A stretch of 31,852 nt of DNA, from the IMG/VR virus record IMGVR_UViG_3300027668_000058, positions 1-31,852 of that record. The stretch is one strand, 5' to 3'. The DNA is from a virus. This document shows positions 15,401 through 22,696 of this stretch, piece by piece. Numbering within the stretch: position 1 is the stretch's first letter; every line of letters begins with the position of its first letter. Position numbers and translations under genes: made by a program. The notes under the pieces were generated by a model. That model saw only the letters and a program-made list of their open reading frames with translations. It was not told the origin of the DNA and made no database searches.

Positions 15401-18400
15401 GCAGGATTTTTAATCTTCATGTATATTTTAGTAGCCGCTCGCCCATCGTAGCTTGGAGAGATTAACTCTTGCACCAAGTTGTCTACCGCGTCGAACGTAG
15501 AAGTTTCGGATACAGCAGGGCGTCCTAACAAAGTACGTACAAAGTTAGCTATAGCACGGGTCATTTGTTGCCACGGGTTGCGACCGTTTACTGTAGTGGT
15601 TTTTAGCTGTGTCTGGAAGTCAGGGTTCGCCATAGCCTCTGCAACGAACTCGTCTAGGGATGTGATCCCGTACTCTCCTGCCAACTGCTCCTTAGAACCT
15701 TCGTAGATTTTAGTGAGCTTCTTGGTCAGTGGGTGTGACTTGTTAGCTATTGTAGCGGATGTAACTGCGTGCAGCATCTCGTGTAGGACTGTATGCTGTG
15801 ACGTGCCCGTTTTTTCATCCAGCGTTATAGTGTTAGTCTCGGGGTCAAAGAAACCCGATACCAGTCCACCGTCATCAGCTTTAAGATTTTTACGTACCTC
15901 AATCGTGGTATTGCCTACGTTTGCCGCTAACCTCTTAGCCAGTGTGGCAACCTGCGTGTCCATGGCAGTAGCTGCGAGTGCTTCTAATGTGGCTTTCAGA
16001 TCGCCACTCTTTGCAGCGGTAACTACGCTGTCGTCTACGGGGAGGTCTAATGTGACCCCAGCGGGGAGCTTAAACTTCTCGCCCTTTAATTTTGCAATGT
16101 TTTCGATTTCGTTAAGTGATTTCCCAATTCCCTCTTGGTCAAATTTATATCCTCGCGCACTTACAACATAATCTAACAGCGCACCTTTATCCGCTTCTGT
16201 CTTTTTGGTTTTGGTAAAGAACTCTGTAACTCGTTGTCTAATAGACGTATTAAGTTCCGCAGCGCTTCTACCTTCTGCCGCAGCTTTTAACCCTTCTGCC
16301 GTAGATTTATCCGACGGTACTGACCCTTTACCAAGAGCTTCTCTAGCTTTTCTCTCTGTTTTTAGCTTGACAGTTTTTTCTTTGGCTTCTCTAGCCTGTA
16401 TTTCTGCACGTGTCTCACTTCCTAATGAACTTGGCTTTGCTCCTGCTGTTCTTGCAGCATTTCTAGCGACCAACTCAGGGCTTCCCACTCCGCTATCTCC
16501 AGATGCTGCAGGTTTTTTGGTACTTGCTGTGGTATCGGCAGGGCTAGAAACTCCGTCTTTGGGTTTCTTTGCCACATTTTGTCTAACAGAAGAAACGCCT
16601 TTTCCACTTGTTTTTGGTTTAGTTTCTGTAGTTTTGACATTGGTTTTCTCCTTTGCCTTTGTCCTTGTTTTAGCAAACGGTAAGTCTAATTGTGCTTCGG
16701 GGGTAGCTTGAAGTTCTCGGTTTATATTTGTTTTTGCTGTAGGAGAAGTATTCTTGTTCCCTGCTAGTGTAGCAAACTGCTGCCGTACGTCTGTATCGTT
16801 AAAGTCCTTACCCATAACACGTTTACGGATAGGGGCAGACGGTGGTACGCCCAGCTTGTCAAACAACGCAACGTCTACAATCTTCGGTTTTACAGTTGGC
16901 TCTGCTGCAGCAAAAGTATCTTGGCCGGGACGTTGAGGTGGAGTACCTACGTCTGCCTTACGCCCTAAATTAGTGAGTGATGGTTGGCTTTCTTTTACAG
17001 GTTTAGGAGAAACCCTTTCGTCCATAGCCTTCTGTCGAGGGTCTTTTAATGCCTCTACTTGCGTAGACACAACGGGGTCTACAAGAGGTGTAATACCTTT
17101 AGGAGTTTTAGCACGTATAACGTCTGACGCTTTGGCTATACTGGCAATTTCGGCAGGTGTAGCTGTGGCTTTTCCTATACCCGCTTTAGTTAATGCGGAT
17201 TCAAATGCACGCTGCAGGGCTGCTGGCTGTCGTTTATCCCCAGCGTTAGCCACGGTGTCTTGTAATATCTTTGTGCGTGTAGCCTCAGACTGCTTTGCCC
17301 GATCAGTATCGCGCTGGCCTTCCACTGTTTCTAGTGCGGATGCTTTCTGCAAGTCAGTTCGAGCCTGAGTACGTGTGTCGCTGCCAGTTCGATCAAGCTC
17401 TGCTATGAGGCTGTCTGTACCGGCATCTAACTCGTCCGCTTTTGTTTTACGCAACCTAGCGCTAGTGTCTTGCGTTTGTTCCAAAGCAAGTTCTGATTCA
17501 ATCTCGGCCTCTTGTTTCCCTGCTAGAGCGCCAAGCCCACTTTTTTGGTTTGCTACAGCTTTAGCCAAACGTTCTTTATCTTGTACATTAGTAGGTGCAG
17601 GTTTTTTTGCAGCCATCTCAGCGTTCTGAGTGATAGCCCCGCCAAACCTTGTTGGACCTGAAACTGCGTTTGCAGGGTCAAATTTTGTTTCTTCTAAAAC
17701 TTTACTTATAGAGTTTGCAGGTAGCCCAATGGTGCGGAAACGTCCTGCAGTTGCCGAAGATACTTCACCGGTAGCACGTATCTCGGCACGCGCTTTTTCT
17801 ACTAAGGCCATAGCTAGGCCACGACGTTCAATCTTACGTTCTGTTGGTGTTTTAGCGCCGGTGGTAGCAACACCTTTTGAATCTATTTCTATTGGGCGAG
17901 GTTTGTCTGGGTTTTCAAGCAGTAACTGCTCCATACGGTCGATTAAGTTAGGTTCGGTGTCTGCCTCTTGTGCTGCTGCACGTGCTTCACCCTCACGTGT
18001 TACGGCGTCGGAAGCTACTGGATCAAGGAAGTCAAACTCCGCTTGACGGGCGTCTGCACGTTCTGGTGCTGTACCCGCACCACCTCTAAGGTCAAACTCA
18101 CCTTGTTCGCCTTCGTAGTTAGTACGTAGCCCTGCGCCACGAGTACGATCTCTCTTCAGTGAACCACCCTCAAGGTCCATCTCAAACTGTTCACCCACCG
18201 CTGGGAGGGCACCTGCTTCTGGCTCTGCTTCTGGACCGGCGGTACGTCTAGCTGCTCCACCGATACCACCAAGACCACCACCTAGTAGACCCGCAGCTAA
18301 ACCAGCTTCGCCATACTCTCGTATAGCTTCTGCACTTGTTAAAGAAAGACCCGCTTGCGCACGTTCAAGAACGGCCTGCCCGATCTCTGTGGGTATTTCC

Positions 18401-19215
18401 GTAGCAGCACCGACGCCAGCGCCTTTTACAGAACGCGTAAGTAATCCTTGAGCCGCAGGTGCAGCTTTTGCCAGTGGGCCAAGAACATATTTTGCGCCCA
18501 ACATGGTAAAAATAGAATCCGCGAGTGCCTGTGGTATAGCTGTGAGCGCCGCCACGCCTTCGTTGACCCCAGTACGGTCCCCACCAGCGGCCGATATTTG
18601 CCGTTCTCGGTTTCCACCAAAGAACAAAGGGATTGCAGCTAATGCGCCACCAACAACAGCACCTATGGCCGCACCGGGGGCCGCTCCAATACCGAAGAAA
18701 GCCGCTCCACCAGCACCACCATAAGCAGCACCAGCGGCGGCACCAGCGGCAACCTGCGCCATCTGTGGAGCCGACTCACCTACTAACTCCCCCGCTGCGC
18801 TCAAACCACGACCTACACCGTCAACATCACCTAACCTTGTAGCGAAGCGTTCGGCGCGTTGCAGTTCAGCTTCATTAGAAAGAGCAACCTCGGAACCAAA
18901 TTTCTCAAGACCTTCAAGCCCTAAAACACTACCTATACCTTCTGTTGCAGACCCAAGGTTTTGTTGTAGAGAGTCGATACCACGACCAATACCACGACCG
19001 ATTGCAGTTTTGCCCCCTCTGCCACCTACAATTTCAGCGGAAGCGCGGTCTTCTAGTACAGCCTGTCTAGCTTGCTGCCGATCCAAAAGGCCACTTTTAT
19101 TACCTTCAAGACGTTGTTGAGTGGCTAACGTCAAAAGTTCCCGTAAAGGAGTATCTTTTGGGGCTTCTACTGTAACTTGAGAACCATCGTCGAGGTCTAG
19201 CGTATAAATGCCCAT
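12454..19215 (-). CDS. Giant virion/polyvalent-type protein with zincin metallopeptidase motif, 2253 aa
   Basis: Last gene of the leftward operon. Regions in order: residues 1-35 a small beta-grasp-like start; 149-200 a long glycine-zipper hydrophobic stretch ending A-I-P-L-F-F-G-G, suited to membrane insertion; about 330-1000 low-complexity, charged, Ala/Lys/Thr-rich sequence; about 1010-1230 a zincin-like domain with H1145-E-M-L-H1149 and a downstream S-L-D-E-F-V-A-E-A-M segment that could give the third ligand; 1230-2253 a helical region typical of large phage polyvalent or internal virion proteins, with a hydrophobic segment near 1970-2000. Such proteins can be packaged and ejected into the host. 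The peptidase may process virion proteins or act on host targets; activity is inferred. No lytic transglycosylase motif was seen. Confidence 0.85.
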   Translation of the reverse strand: MGIYTLDLDDGSQVTVEAPKDTPLRELLTLATQQRLEGNKSGLLDRQQARQAVLEDRASAEIVGGRGGKTAIGRGIGRGIDSLQQNLGSATEGIGSVLGLEGLEKFGSEVALSNEAELQRAERFATRLGDVDGVGRGLSAAGELVGESAPQMAQVAAGAAAGAAYGGAGGAAFFGIGAAPGAAIGAVVGGALAAIPLFFGGNRERQISAAGGDRTGVNEGVAALTAIPQALADSIFTMLGAKYVLGPLAKAAPAAQGLLTRSVKGAGVGAATEIPTEIGQAVLERAQAGLSLTSAEAIREYGEAGLAAGLLGGGLGGIGGAARRTAGPEAEPEAGALPAVGEQFEMDLEGGSLKRDRTRGAGLRTNYEGEQGEFDLRGGAGTAPERADARQAEFDFLDPVASDAVTREGEARAAAQEADTEPNLIDRMEQLLLENPDKPRPIEIDSKGVATTGAKTPTERKIERRGLAMALVEKARAEIRATGEVSSATAGRFRTIGLPANSISKVLEETKFDPANAVSGPTRFGGAITQNAEMAAKKPAPTNVQDKERLAKAVANQKSGLGALAGKQEAEIESELALEQTQDTSARLRKTKADELDAGTDSLIAELDRTGSDTRTQARTDLQKASALETVEGQRDTDRAKQSEATRTKILQDTVANAGDKRQPAALQRAFESALTKAGIGKATATPAEIASIAKASDVIRAKTPKGITPLVDPVVSTQVEALKDPRQKAMDERVSPKPVKESQPSLTNLGRKADVGTPPQRPGQDTFAAAEPTVKPKIVDVALFDKLGVPPSAPIRKRVMGKDFNDTDVRQQFATLAGNKNTSPTAKTNINRELQATPEAQLDLPFAKTRTKAKEKTNVKTTETKPKTSGKGVSSVRQNVAKKPKDGVSSPADTTASTKKPAASGDSGVGSPELVARNAARTAGAKPSSLGSETRAEIQAREAKEKTVKLKTERKAREALGKGSVPSDKSTAEGLKAAAEGRSAAELNTSIRQRVTEFFTKTKKTEADKGALLDYVVSARGYKFDQEGIGKSLNEIENIAKLKGEKFKLPAGVTLDLPVDDSVVTAAKSGDLKATLEALAATAMDTQVATLAKRLAANVGNTTIEVRKNLKADDGGLVSGFFDPETNTITLDEKTGTSQHTVLHEMLHAVTSATIANKSHPLTKKLTKIYEGSKEQLAGEYGITSLDEFVAEAMANPDFQTQLKTTTVNGRNPWQQMTRAIANFVRTLLGRPAVSETSTFDAVDNLVQELISPSYDGRAATKIYMKIKNPAGAAEVVNDIGTAPGAVDVTTKKGMLDYLQEGRGFMGSNIPLTAKKVWLNLQPVNILTTLSESRIKGAEGLNTIINNMSAALRGRNESLDPIVNDLRAFRKESPKLYTTLQSMVPNASKERIDPREANFEKAYGRDKSDGDRYDPVRAREVHKKLRKDYEAMGPEGQKLYKIITNNFEKSLNDVMGAIETNLAATIGDVTARKKARDKLAELLNRERGTIKPFAPLTRFGPHRLEYNALDPETGQPELFVEYFKTMRQREKAKVKVLEYNKSSLAKLAANDPRRAYIVDKDGNPVGMSSGTASEVRDFSKAPPTSFVYEVLQILNAQGADKATVERVVNLAIDSMPERSFMQSFQKRKDVRGFLGDVTPTGMAAEAYDLIDMVQTKGRDYNRQLVQMEYGAKLEIFQRDVLGLDAKRTDPTTMLYRDRLDKIVIFAKSPNIPRWSQSLTAAGYAWTMGWNLSSAAITTFDVLMSTAPRLMGRYGDKATFRAMGAATSILARSPKTKMVAVMDENGNMTKRKVNTGMAGFSIGNYDYTDPNLDPRIKDLEILAEVATENAQINQSLNQEELDMNNAKDVLEKINSWTSFLFHHSERYNREVAMTANYMLEVDRMKAKKGSALTDLEKREAAAVAVKETEFTLGATASAGRPVYSQTAVGNVAMLFKRFAISKYHMMATMTNEAFQAGGDADTVANRKIAQGQLARFLISTGLFAGVAGMPLLGAAGQIFNIFFKDEDEDDFDSMLRKVVGEGLYGGAINAALGVDVASRIGMNSLLYRPPIIDKDQSAFYTLIEQFGGPVVGIGLSVERGFKDAAKGEYARAVKAIAPAAVRNVLKSGEQIATGEVQTRRGDAVVEDIGIAQILAQAGGFANADVNRQYDINKNERRKNTYLGKKRTSLLRQANLAASNGDREGYRQALRDIKEYNSGLPRAARTKNLILPKTIERSRKAFDTRTGKMIGGIEYTPLMRSSLEEYDQGIQLFN
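15768..15783 (-). other. HExxH zinc-peptidase motif in the 2253-aa protein
   Basis: Codons for H1145-E1146-M-L-H1149, preceded by hydrophobic T-V-L and followed by A-V-T-S, matching the active-site helix of zincins. A conserved-looking D-E-F-V-A-E-A-M lies about 50 residues later, where many phage zincin domains have their third ligand. Confidence 0.7.
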
Positions 19216-19227
19216 ATTAGTTGTTCT

Positions 19228-21129
19228 CTACTCTGTAAAACTGTTTATGGAACCCGTCATGGTTAACGTATCCGCAAAAACATCGTTGGCTAAACTCTCA
19301 AGTTCAAGTCGGTTTTGACCATCTGCGTTAGGTGTGTTTAACACGTTTTCTACCGCAAAGACAATTTTAGCTCTAATAGCCGCAACTTCTGCTTCGGCAC
19401 CGGTAATACGGTTTGGGTTTCCGTCTTCAATCGCTGCCGCTAATTCATCGCCTGCGTTTAAAAGCGCCTCAGAATACGGCCCAGTTGCTTCCTCCTGCAA
19501 ACGTAACGCGTCGCGTGTATTGGCAACTTCGGTCAGGATTTTTGTAGCTGCTACTTGTTTTATTTCAGTAGTTTGGTTTCGCACTTGCAGAAGACTAATG
19601 TCTCTTTGTAATTTTCTATCACTAGAGATAAGCAAAGCCTCGTCTCTCTTTGCAATTCTATCCGCATCCGCTCTTGCAATGTCCATCTGTTTCATAGTCA
19701 TCTGAGACGTAATTGTTCTTATGTTACGTTCGTTTGCGTTGGCGTCTGCACTCATCTGCGTACCTAGCACAAGACCCGCTTTTCCAAGCCCCGCGTCCAT
19801 ATCCATACGGTCTGTTTCCATAAGGAACTCGTCTACCATACGGTTACGGCGGTTTGTTCTACTCTTATCCATAGCGGCTTTGCCGCCTTTCATGGCCGCG
19901 CCCATAGAACCTGTGCCGCCCATACCGATTAAGAAGTTGTTAAGGTCTTCGTTCGGGCTGTAGTTCTCTTTGTCAAACGCTGCCATACGAGCTTGCATAT
20001 CCTCGAAAGATTGGTTTTTCTCATCACGTTTCAAGTAATCATCTGCAAAAGCTGTACCTTTGCGCAGTGCGACATCGCCAGAAATATCATTGACTGTACC
20101 CATAGTAGCTGCATCTACTTTACCAAGAGTTTGTTCCGATTCGGGCATAGTGCTTACGAGTGGCTCACCCACAAGTGTACGCGGGTCTGTCGCAGTGGGG
20201 TCAACTATTGGATCAACGACTGGATCAACGGCTGGATCAACGGCTGGAGGTATTGCAGGTGGATCAACGACTGGATTAATAGCAGGGGGAGTGTTGCTTG
20301 GTATTACTTCAGGACGTACCATATCGGTCGGTTCAGGAATCTCTGGATTAGCCAAACGTAACGGATCAAACACAGGTTTAGATGCAACAACGGGATCACC
20401 TAAAAGTGTAGAAATTTCCTGACGTGTATCGGCCCCTGCTGACAAAGGCCCAAGTGTACCTGCCTCAATTTGATTTATAAGTCTATCAGCCGAACCACCA
20501 AATTTTTGCCGTAGTTTAAATTTTTGCGCGTCTGTAAGCTGCCGTTTACCTGACAAACCTGTCTGATCGTCAAGACCGCCTACTTGGTTGTTCCCGTCGT
20601 CACCAGCAAAACCAACAATGCCACCTCCAGCCATACGACGTACGGGACCACCTTGAGCGGCCTGCATCATACGTGCGTTTGGAAGTCCTGCAGCTTGTGG
20701 TCCACCCTGTGGTGGCATAGGAGGTTTAGCACCGCCGCCCATTAGCCCAGCAATACCACCAGCTTGTTGTGGCGGTTTCCCAGCGGACTGCGCTATTTTA
20801 TTCATGCCCTTGCCCTGCATCTTCTGCTTCTGGTCAAGCGTATCTTTTGTTTTTGCTTGTAGCTGGCCGAGCGTACCCGCTTGCTCTTGCTTTACTAGCT
20901 CTAGGGCTTCTGCTTCGCGCTGTTCGGCAATGGTTCCCGGTTGCTGCTCTTGTTCAAGCTGCATGGCCCGTGCGGTTTGTTCTTTTTCAGTTTTTAATTT
21001 CTGCAGAGCCAACAAGTCCATAAGCTCTTTGTTCTGCCCATAACGCTTCTGCAGTTGTTGTGGATTACCTCGGTAGGCGTCCATGCGTTGTTCTACTTGT
21101 GCGTCTAAACCGCCGTCACCTAAAGACAT
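19228..21129 (-). CDS. Virion-associated protein with VDP repeats, 633 aa
   Basis: Predicted structural protein in the tail/internal-virion block. Residues 1-110 are a Gln/Glu/Lys-rich helical or coiled-coil region. Residues 115-165 are Gly/Pro/Gln-rich, ending in R-R-M-A-G-G-G-I-V-G-F-A-G, a short motif related to ones in the two virion proteins encoded just upstream in the operon. The middle holds a Pro/Val/Asp repeat (V-D-P-A-V-D-P-V-V-D-P-I-V-D-P) coded by 12-bp tandem DNA repeats. The C-terminal 250 residues are Ala/Asp/Met-rich helices, including M-G-G-T-G-S-M-G-A-A-M-K-G-G-K. No enzymatic motif is seen. The start overlaps the upstream stop as TAATG. Similar proteins occur in marine phages, but I know no defined function. 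Confidence 0.75.
   Translation of the reverse strand: MSLGDGGLDAQVEQRMDAYRGNPQQLQKRYGQNKELMDLLALQKLKTEKEQTARAMQLEQEQQPGTIAEQREAEALELVKQEQAGTLGQLQAKTKDTLDQKQKMQGKGMNKIAQSAGKPPQQAGGIAGLMGGGAKPPMPPQGGPQAAGLPNARMMQAAQGGPVRRMAGGGIVGFAGDDGNNQVGGLDDQTGLSGKRQLTDAQKFKLRQKFGGSADRLINQIEAGTLGPLSAGADTRQEISTLLGDPVVASKPVFDPLRLANPEIPEPTDMVRPEVIPSNTPPAINPVVDPPAIPPAVDPAVDPVVDPIVDPTATDPRTLVGEPLVSTMPESEQTLGKVDAATMGTVNDISGDVALRKGTAFADDYLKRDEKNQSFEDMQARMAAFDKENYSPNEDLNNFLIGMGGTGSMGAAMKGGKAAMDKSRTNRRNRMVDEFLMETDRMDMDAGLGKAGLVLGTQMSADANANERNIRTITSQMTMKQMDIARADADRIAKRDEALLISSDRKLQRDISLLQVRNQTTEIKQVAATKILTEVANTRDALRLQEEATGPYSEALLNAGDELAAAIEDGNPNRITGAEAEVAAIRAKIVFAVENVLNTPNADGQNRLELESLANDVFADTLTMTGSINSFTE
20198..20284 (-). 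repeat. 12-bp tandem coding repeat (V-D-P units)
   Basis: Successive units close to GGATCAACGGCT (plus-strand reading), with identical copies at 20222-20233 and 20234-20245 and diverged copies on both sides. They code for a Val-Asp-Pro/Ala series, probably an extended linker. In-frame units suggest length variation by slippage or recombination. Confidence 0.75.
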
Positions 21130-22016
21130 TATTTTGCCACCTCCGCTGCGTCGCCACCAAAGATTTTGTCATATAGTGATCCAAGCCCACCCGTGCCTGA
21201 CAAAATCTCTGACAACTTACTAGGTTTTGCGTAGTTTACAGACTGCGACTCAATAGGTAGCCCCTGCAAAAGCGACTGCATGTACTGAACCTGTTTGTAT
21301 GGGAAGTCACGTTCTTCCTCAAACTGCATACGGTCTGCTTGAACGCCTTCAGATTCAATACCGCGTTGTACAGCACCCATATCCGCAAGTCCTTGAATAC
21401 CGGTGCTACCGTACAAATTGATGCTGTCTTGGTTTGATGCAGCGCGTCCTCGTTCGGTGTTGAACTGGTTCATAGCTTGGCTGTACGCATCGGCGTACCC
21501 TTGACCAGTAATACCTGCTAGATTTCTCTGCAAGTTTCCTTGGTTCTGTGCGTCCATAACAGCCTGACGTGACCCGCCAAACGACCCTGCTTGTGTCATA
21601 CGTGACGCATTGTTAACGCGGTCAATCTCAGACTGCCTACGCGCTTCCGCAATTTGTGGGTCTAGTGAAGCTTGCAGGTAGGGGTTCATGTACTGCTGTG
21701 CGATATCCCCAGTAAATGTCTGGTCTTGATACCCACTAACACCCATCTGATCTGTTGGAATAGAAAGCCCACCGATACCTTCAAACGCTTGAGTTTGTAA
21801 ATCTGACGGCCCCGCAGTGAGCGGTCCCATGTAAGCATTATAACCTTGTTCACCCAGCGCTTTACCTTGGCCGAGCATGTCGGTGACGTAATCACCCGCC
21901 CAGTTAGATAGGTTAGATTCTTTTCCCGTTACGTTGCCAACAATATCAGTGTTACCACCCATAGTGTCCTGTGTAACTGTGGAAGCTGTATTCGTCGTTG
22001 CAAGTTCGTTTGCCAT
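21129..22016 (-). CDS. Conserved marine-phage virion protein, 295 aa
   Basis: The pattern is familiar from marine phage structural regions: N-P-Y-L-Q-A-S-L-D-P-Q-I-A-E-A-R-R-Q, then N-N-A-S-R-M-T-Q-A-G-S-F-G-G-S-R-Q-A in the middle, followed by a Gln/Asn-rich helical region and a C-terminal S-G-T-G-G-L-G-S-L-Y-D-K-I. It is helical, without membrane segments or an enzymatic motif. It is likely a tail or internal-virion component encoded between two other virion proteins. GAGGTAG serves as ribosome binding site for the ATG at 22016. The stop overlaps the start of the 633-aa gene. Confidence 0.78.
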   Translation of the reverse strand: MANELATTNTASTVTQDTMGGNTDIVGNVTGKESNLSNWAGDYVTDMLGQGKALGEQGYNAYMGPLTAGPSDLQTQAFEGIGGLSIPTDQMGVSGYQDQTFTGDIAQQYMNPYLQASLDPQIAEARRQSEIDRVNNASRMTQAGSFGGSRQAVMDAQNQGNLQRNLAGITGQGYADAYSQAMNQFNTERGRAASNQDSINLYGSTGIQGLADMGAVQRGIESEGVQADRMQFEEERDFPYKQVQYMQSLLQGLPIESQSVNYAKPSKLSEILSGTGGLGSLYDKIFGGDAAEVAK

Positions 22017-22024
22017 AATCTACC

Positions 22025-22696
22025 TCACGCTGGTAAGAATTTTTTAGGGTCAATTTCTTTGCCCTGTTTTTCGTTCCCCGTACGAACTTTACGTACGCGG
22101 CTCATCATTTCTTTTAATACTTTTGCACCTGCATCGGAGTTACCGTTGCCGAGGTGGCTTACTACATCAGCAGGAATAACGAACTCGCCGTCACTCAGCC
22201 GCGCTTCTTGGTCACCTTCAATCCGTGCAGGTATTTTGTCAGCCATACCGTCTGTTGCGCCGTTGAGATACTGACCCTTTTTAAGCTGCGCGATACCGCC
22301 AGCAGCCATGCCTTGTACGGCGGGGTTTAAAGGTACACGTGGCCCACCGGGGCGTCTTTGTTGTGCGGGGTTAGCTGCGTTTAGAGCCTGTAGACCCTCG
22401 GCAGACATCGGCGCGGCGGGAGTTGCGCTCTTAGGTTGGAACTGCGTATCGGTAAAATACCGTTGTCCACCACTTCCTGCGCGTCTATTGGGGTCATATG
22501 TACCCTGCACTACGTCGCGCTGTGCCTCGTATTCTGGTATTTTACCTTGGTAGCCTGTCTGTGGTATTTCAGCATCGAAAAGCCCTGAACTGTCCAGCAA
22601 GGCGCTACCACCAGTGGTAACAAGTCCTTTTAACAAGTCAGTGTCGCCATCAGACCCTGTAAAATTCTTAATTAACCCATCTAACCAGCTTGCCAT
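22025..22696 (-). CDS. Conserved phage virion-associated protein, 223 aa
   Basis: Residues 1-45 are helical, and 60-125 are a Gly/Pro/Arg-rich flexible section. The most conserved-looking block is residues 129-223: G-M-A-A-G-G-I-A-Q-L, then G-M-A-D-K-I-P-A-R-I, then L-S-D-G-E-F-V-I-P-A-D-V-V-S-H-L-G-N-G and a basic K-Q-G-K-E-I-D-P-K-K-F-L tail. I have seen this block in marine phage structural regions without an assigned function; it reads like a small beta/alpha domain. GGAG lies upstream and the start overlaps the stop of the 2053-aa gene (TAATG), so both are probably made together and may interact. Confidence 0.78.
   Translation of the reverse strand: MASWLDGLIKNFTGSDGDTDLLKGLVTTGGSALLDSSGLFDAEIPQTGYQGKIPEYEAQRDVVQGTYDPNRRAGSGGQRYFTDTQFQPKSATPAAPMSAEGLQALNAANPAQQRRPGGPRVPLNPAVQGMAAGGIAQLKKGQYLNGATDGMADKIPARIEGDQEARLSDGEFVIPADVVSHLGNGNSDAGAKVLKEMMSRVRKVRTGNEKQGKEIDPKKFLPA

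Noticed and set aside
15713-18046. Several rightward open frames of 75-168 codons
   Set aside because: All are antisense to the 2253-aa gene and Ser/Ala/Leu-rich without motifs, as expected from its codon bias.
19993-20422. Rightward frames with W-I-N-D/W-I-N-G repeats
   Set aside because: The repeat is the antisense reading of the 12-bp units that code the Val-Asp-Pro linker.
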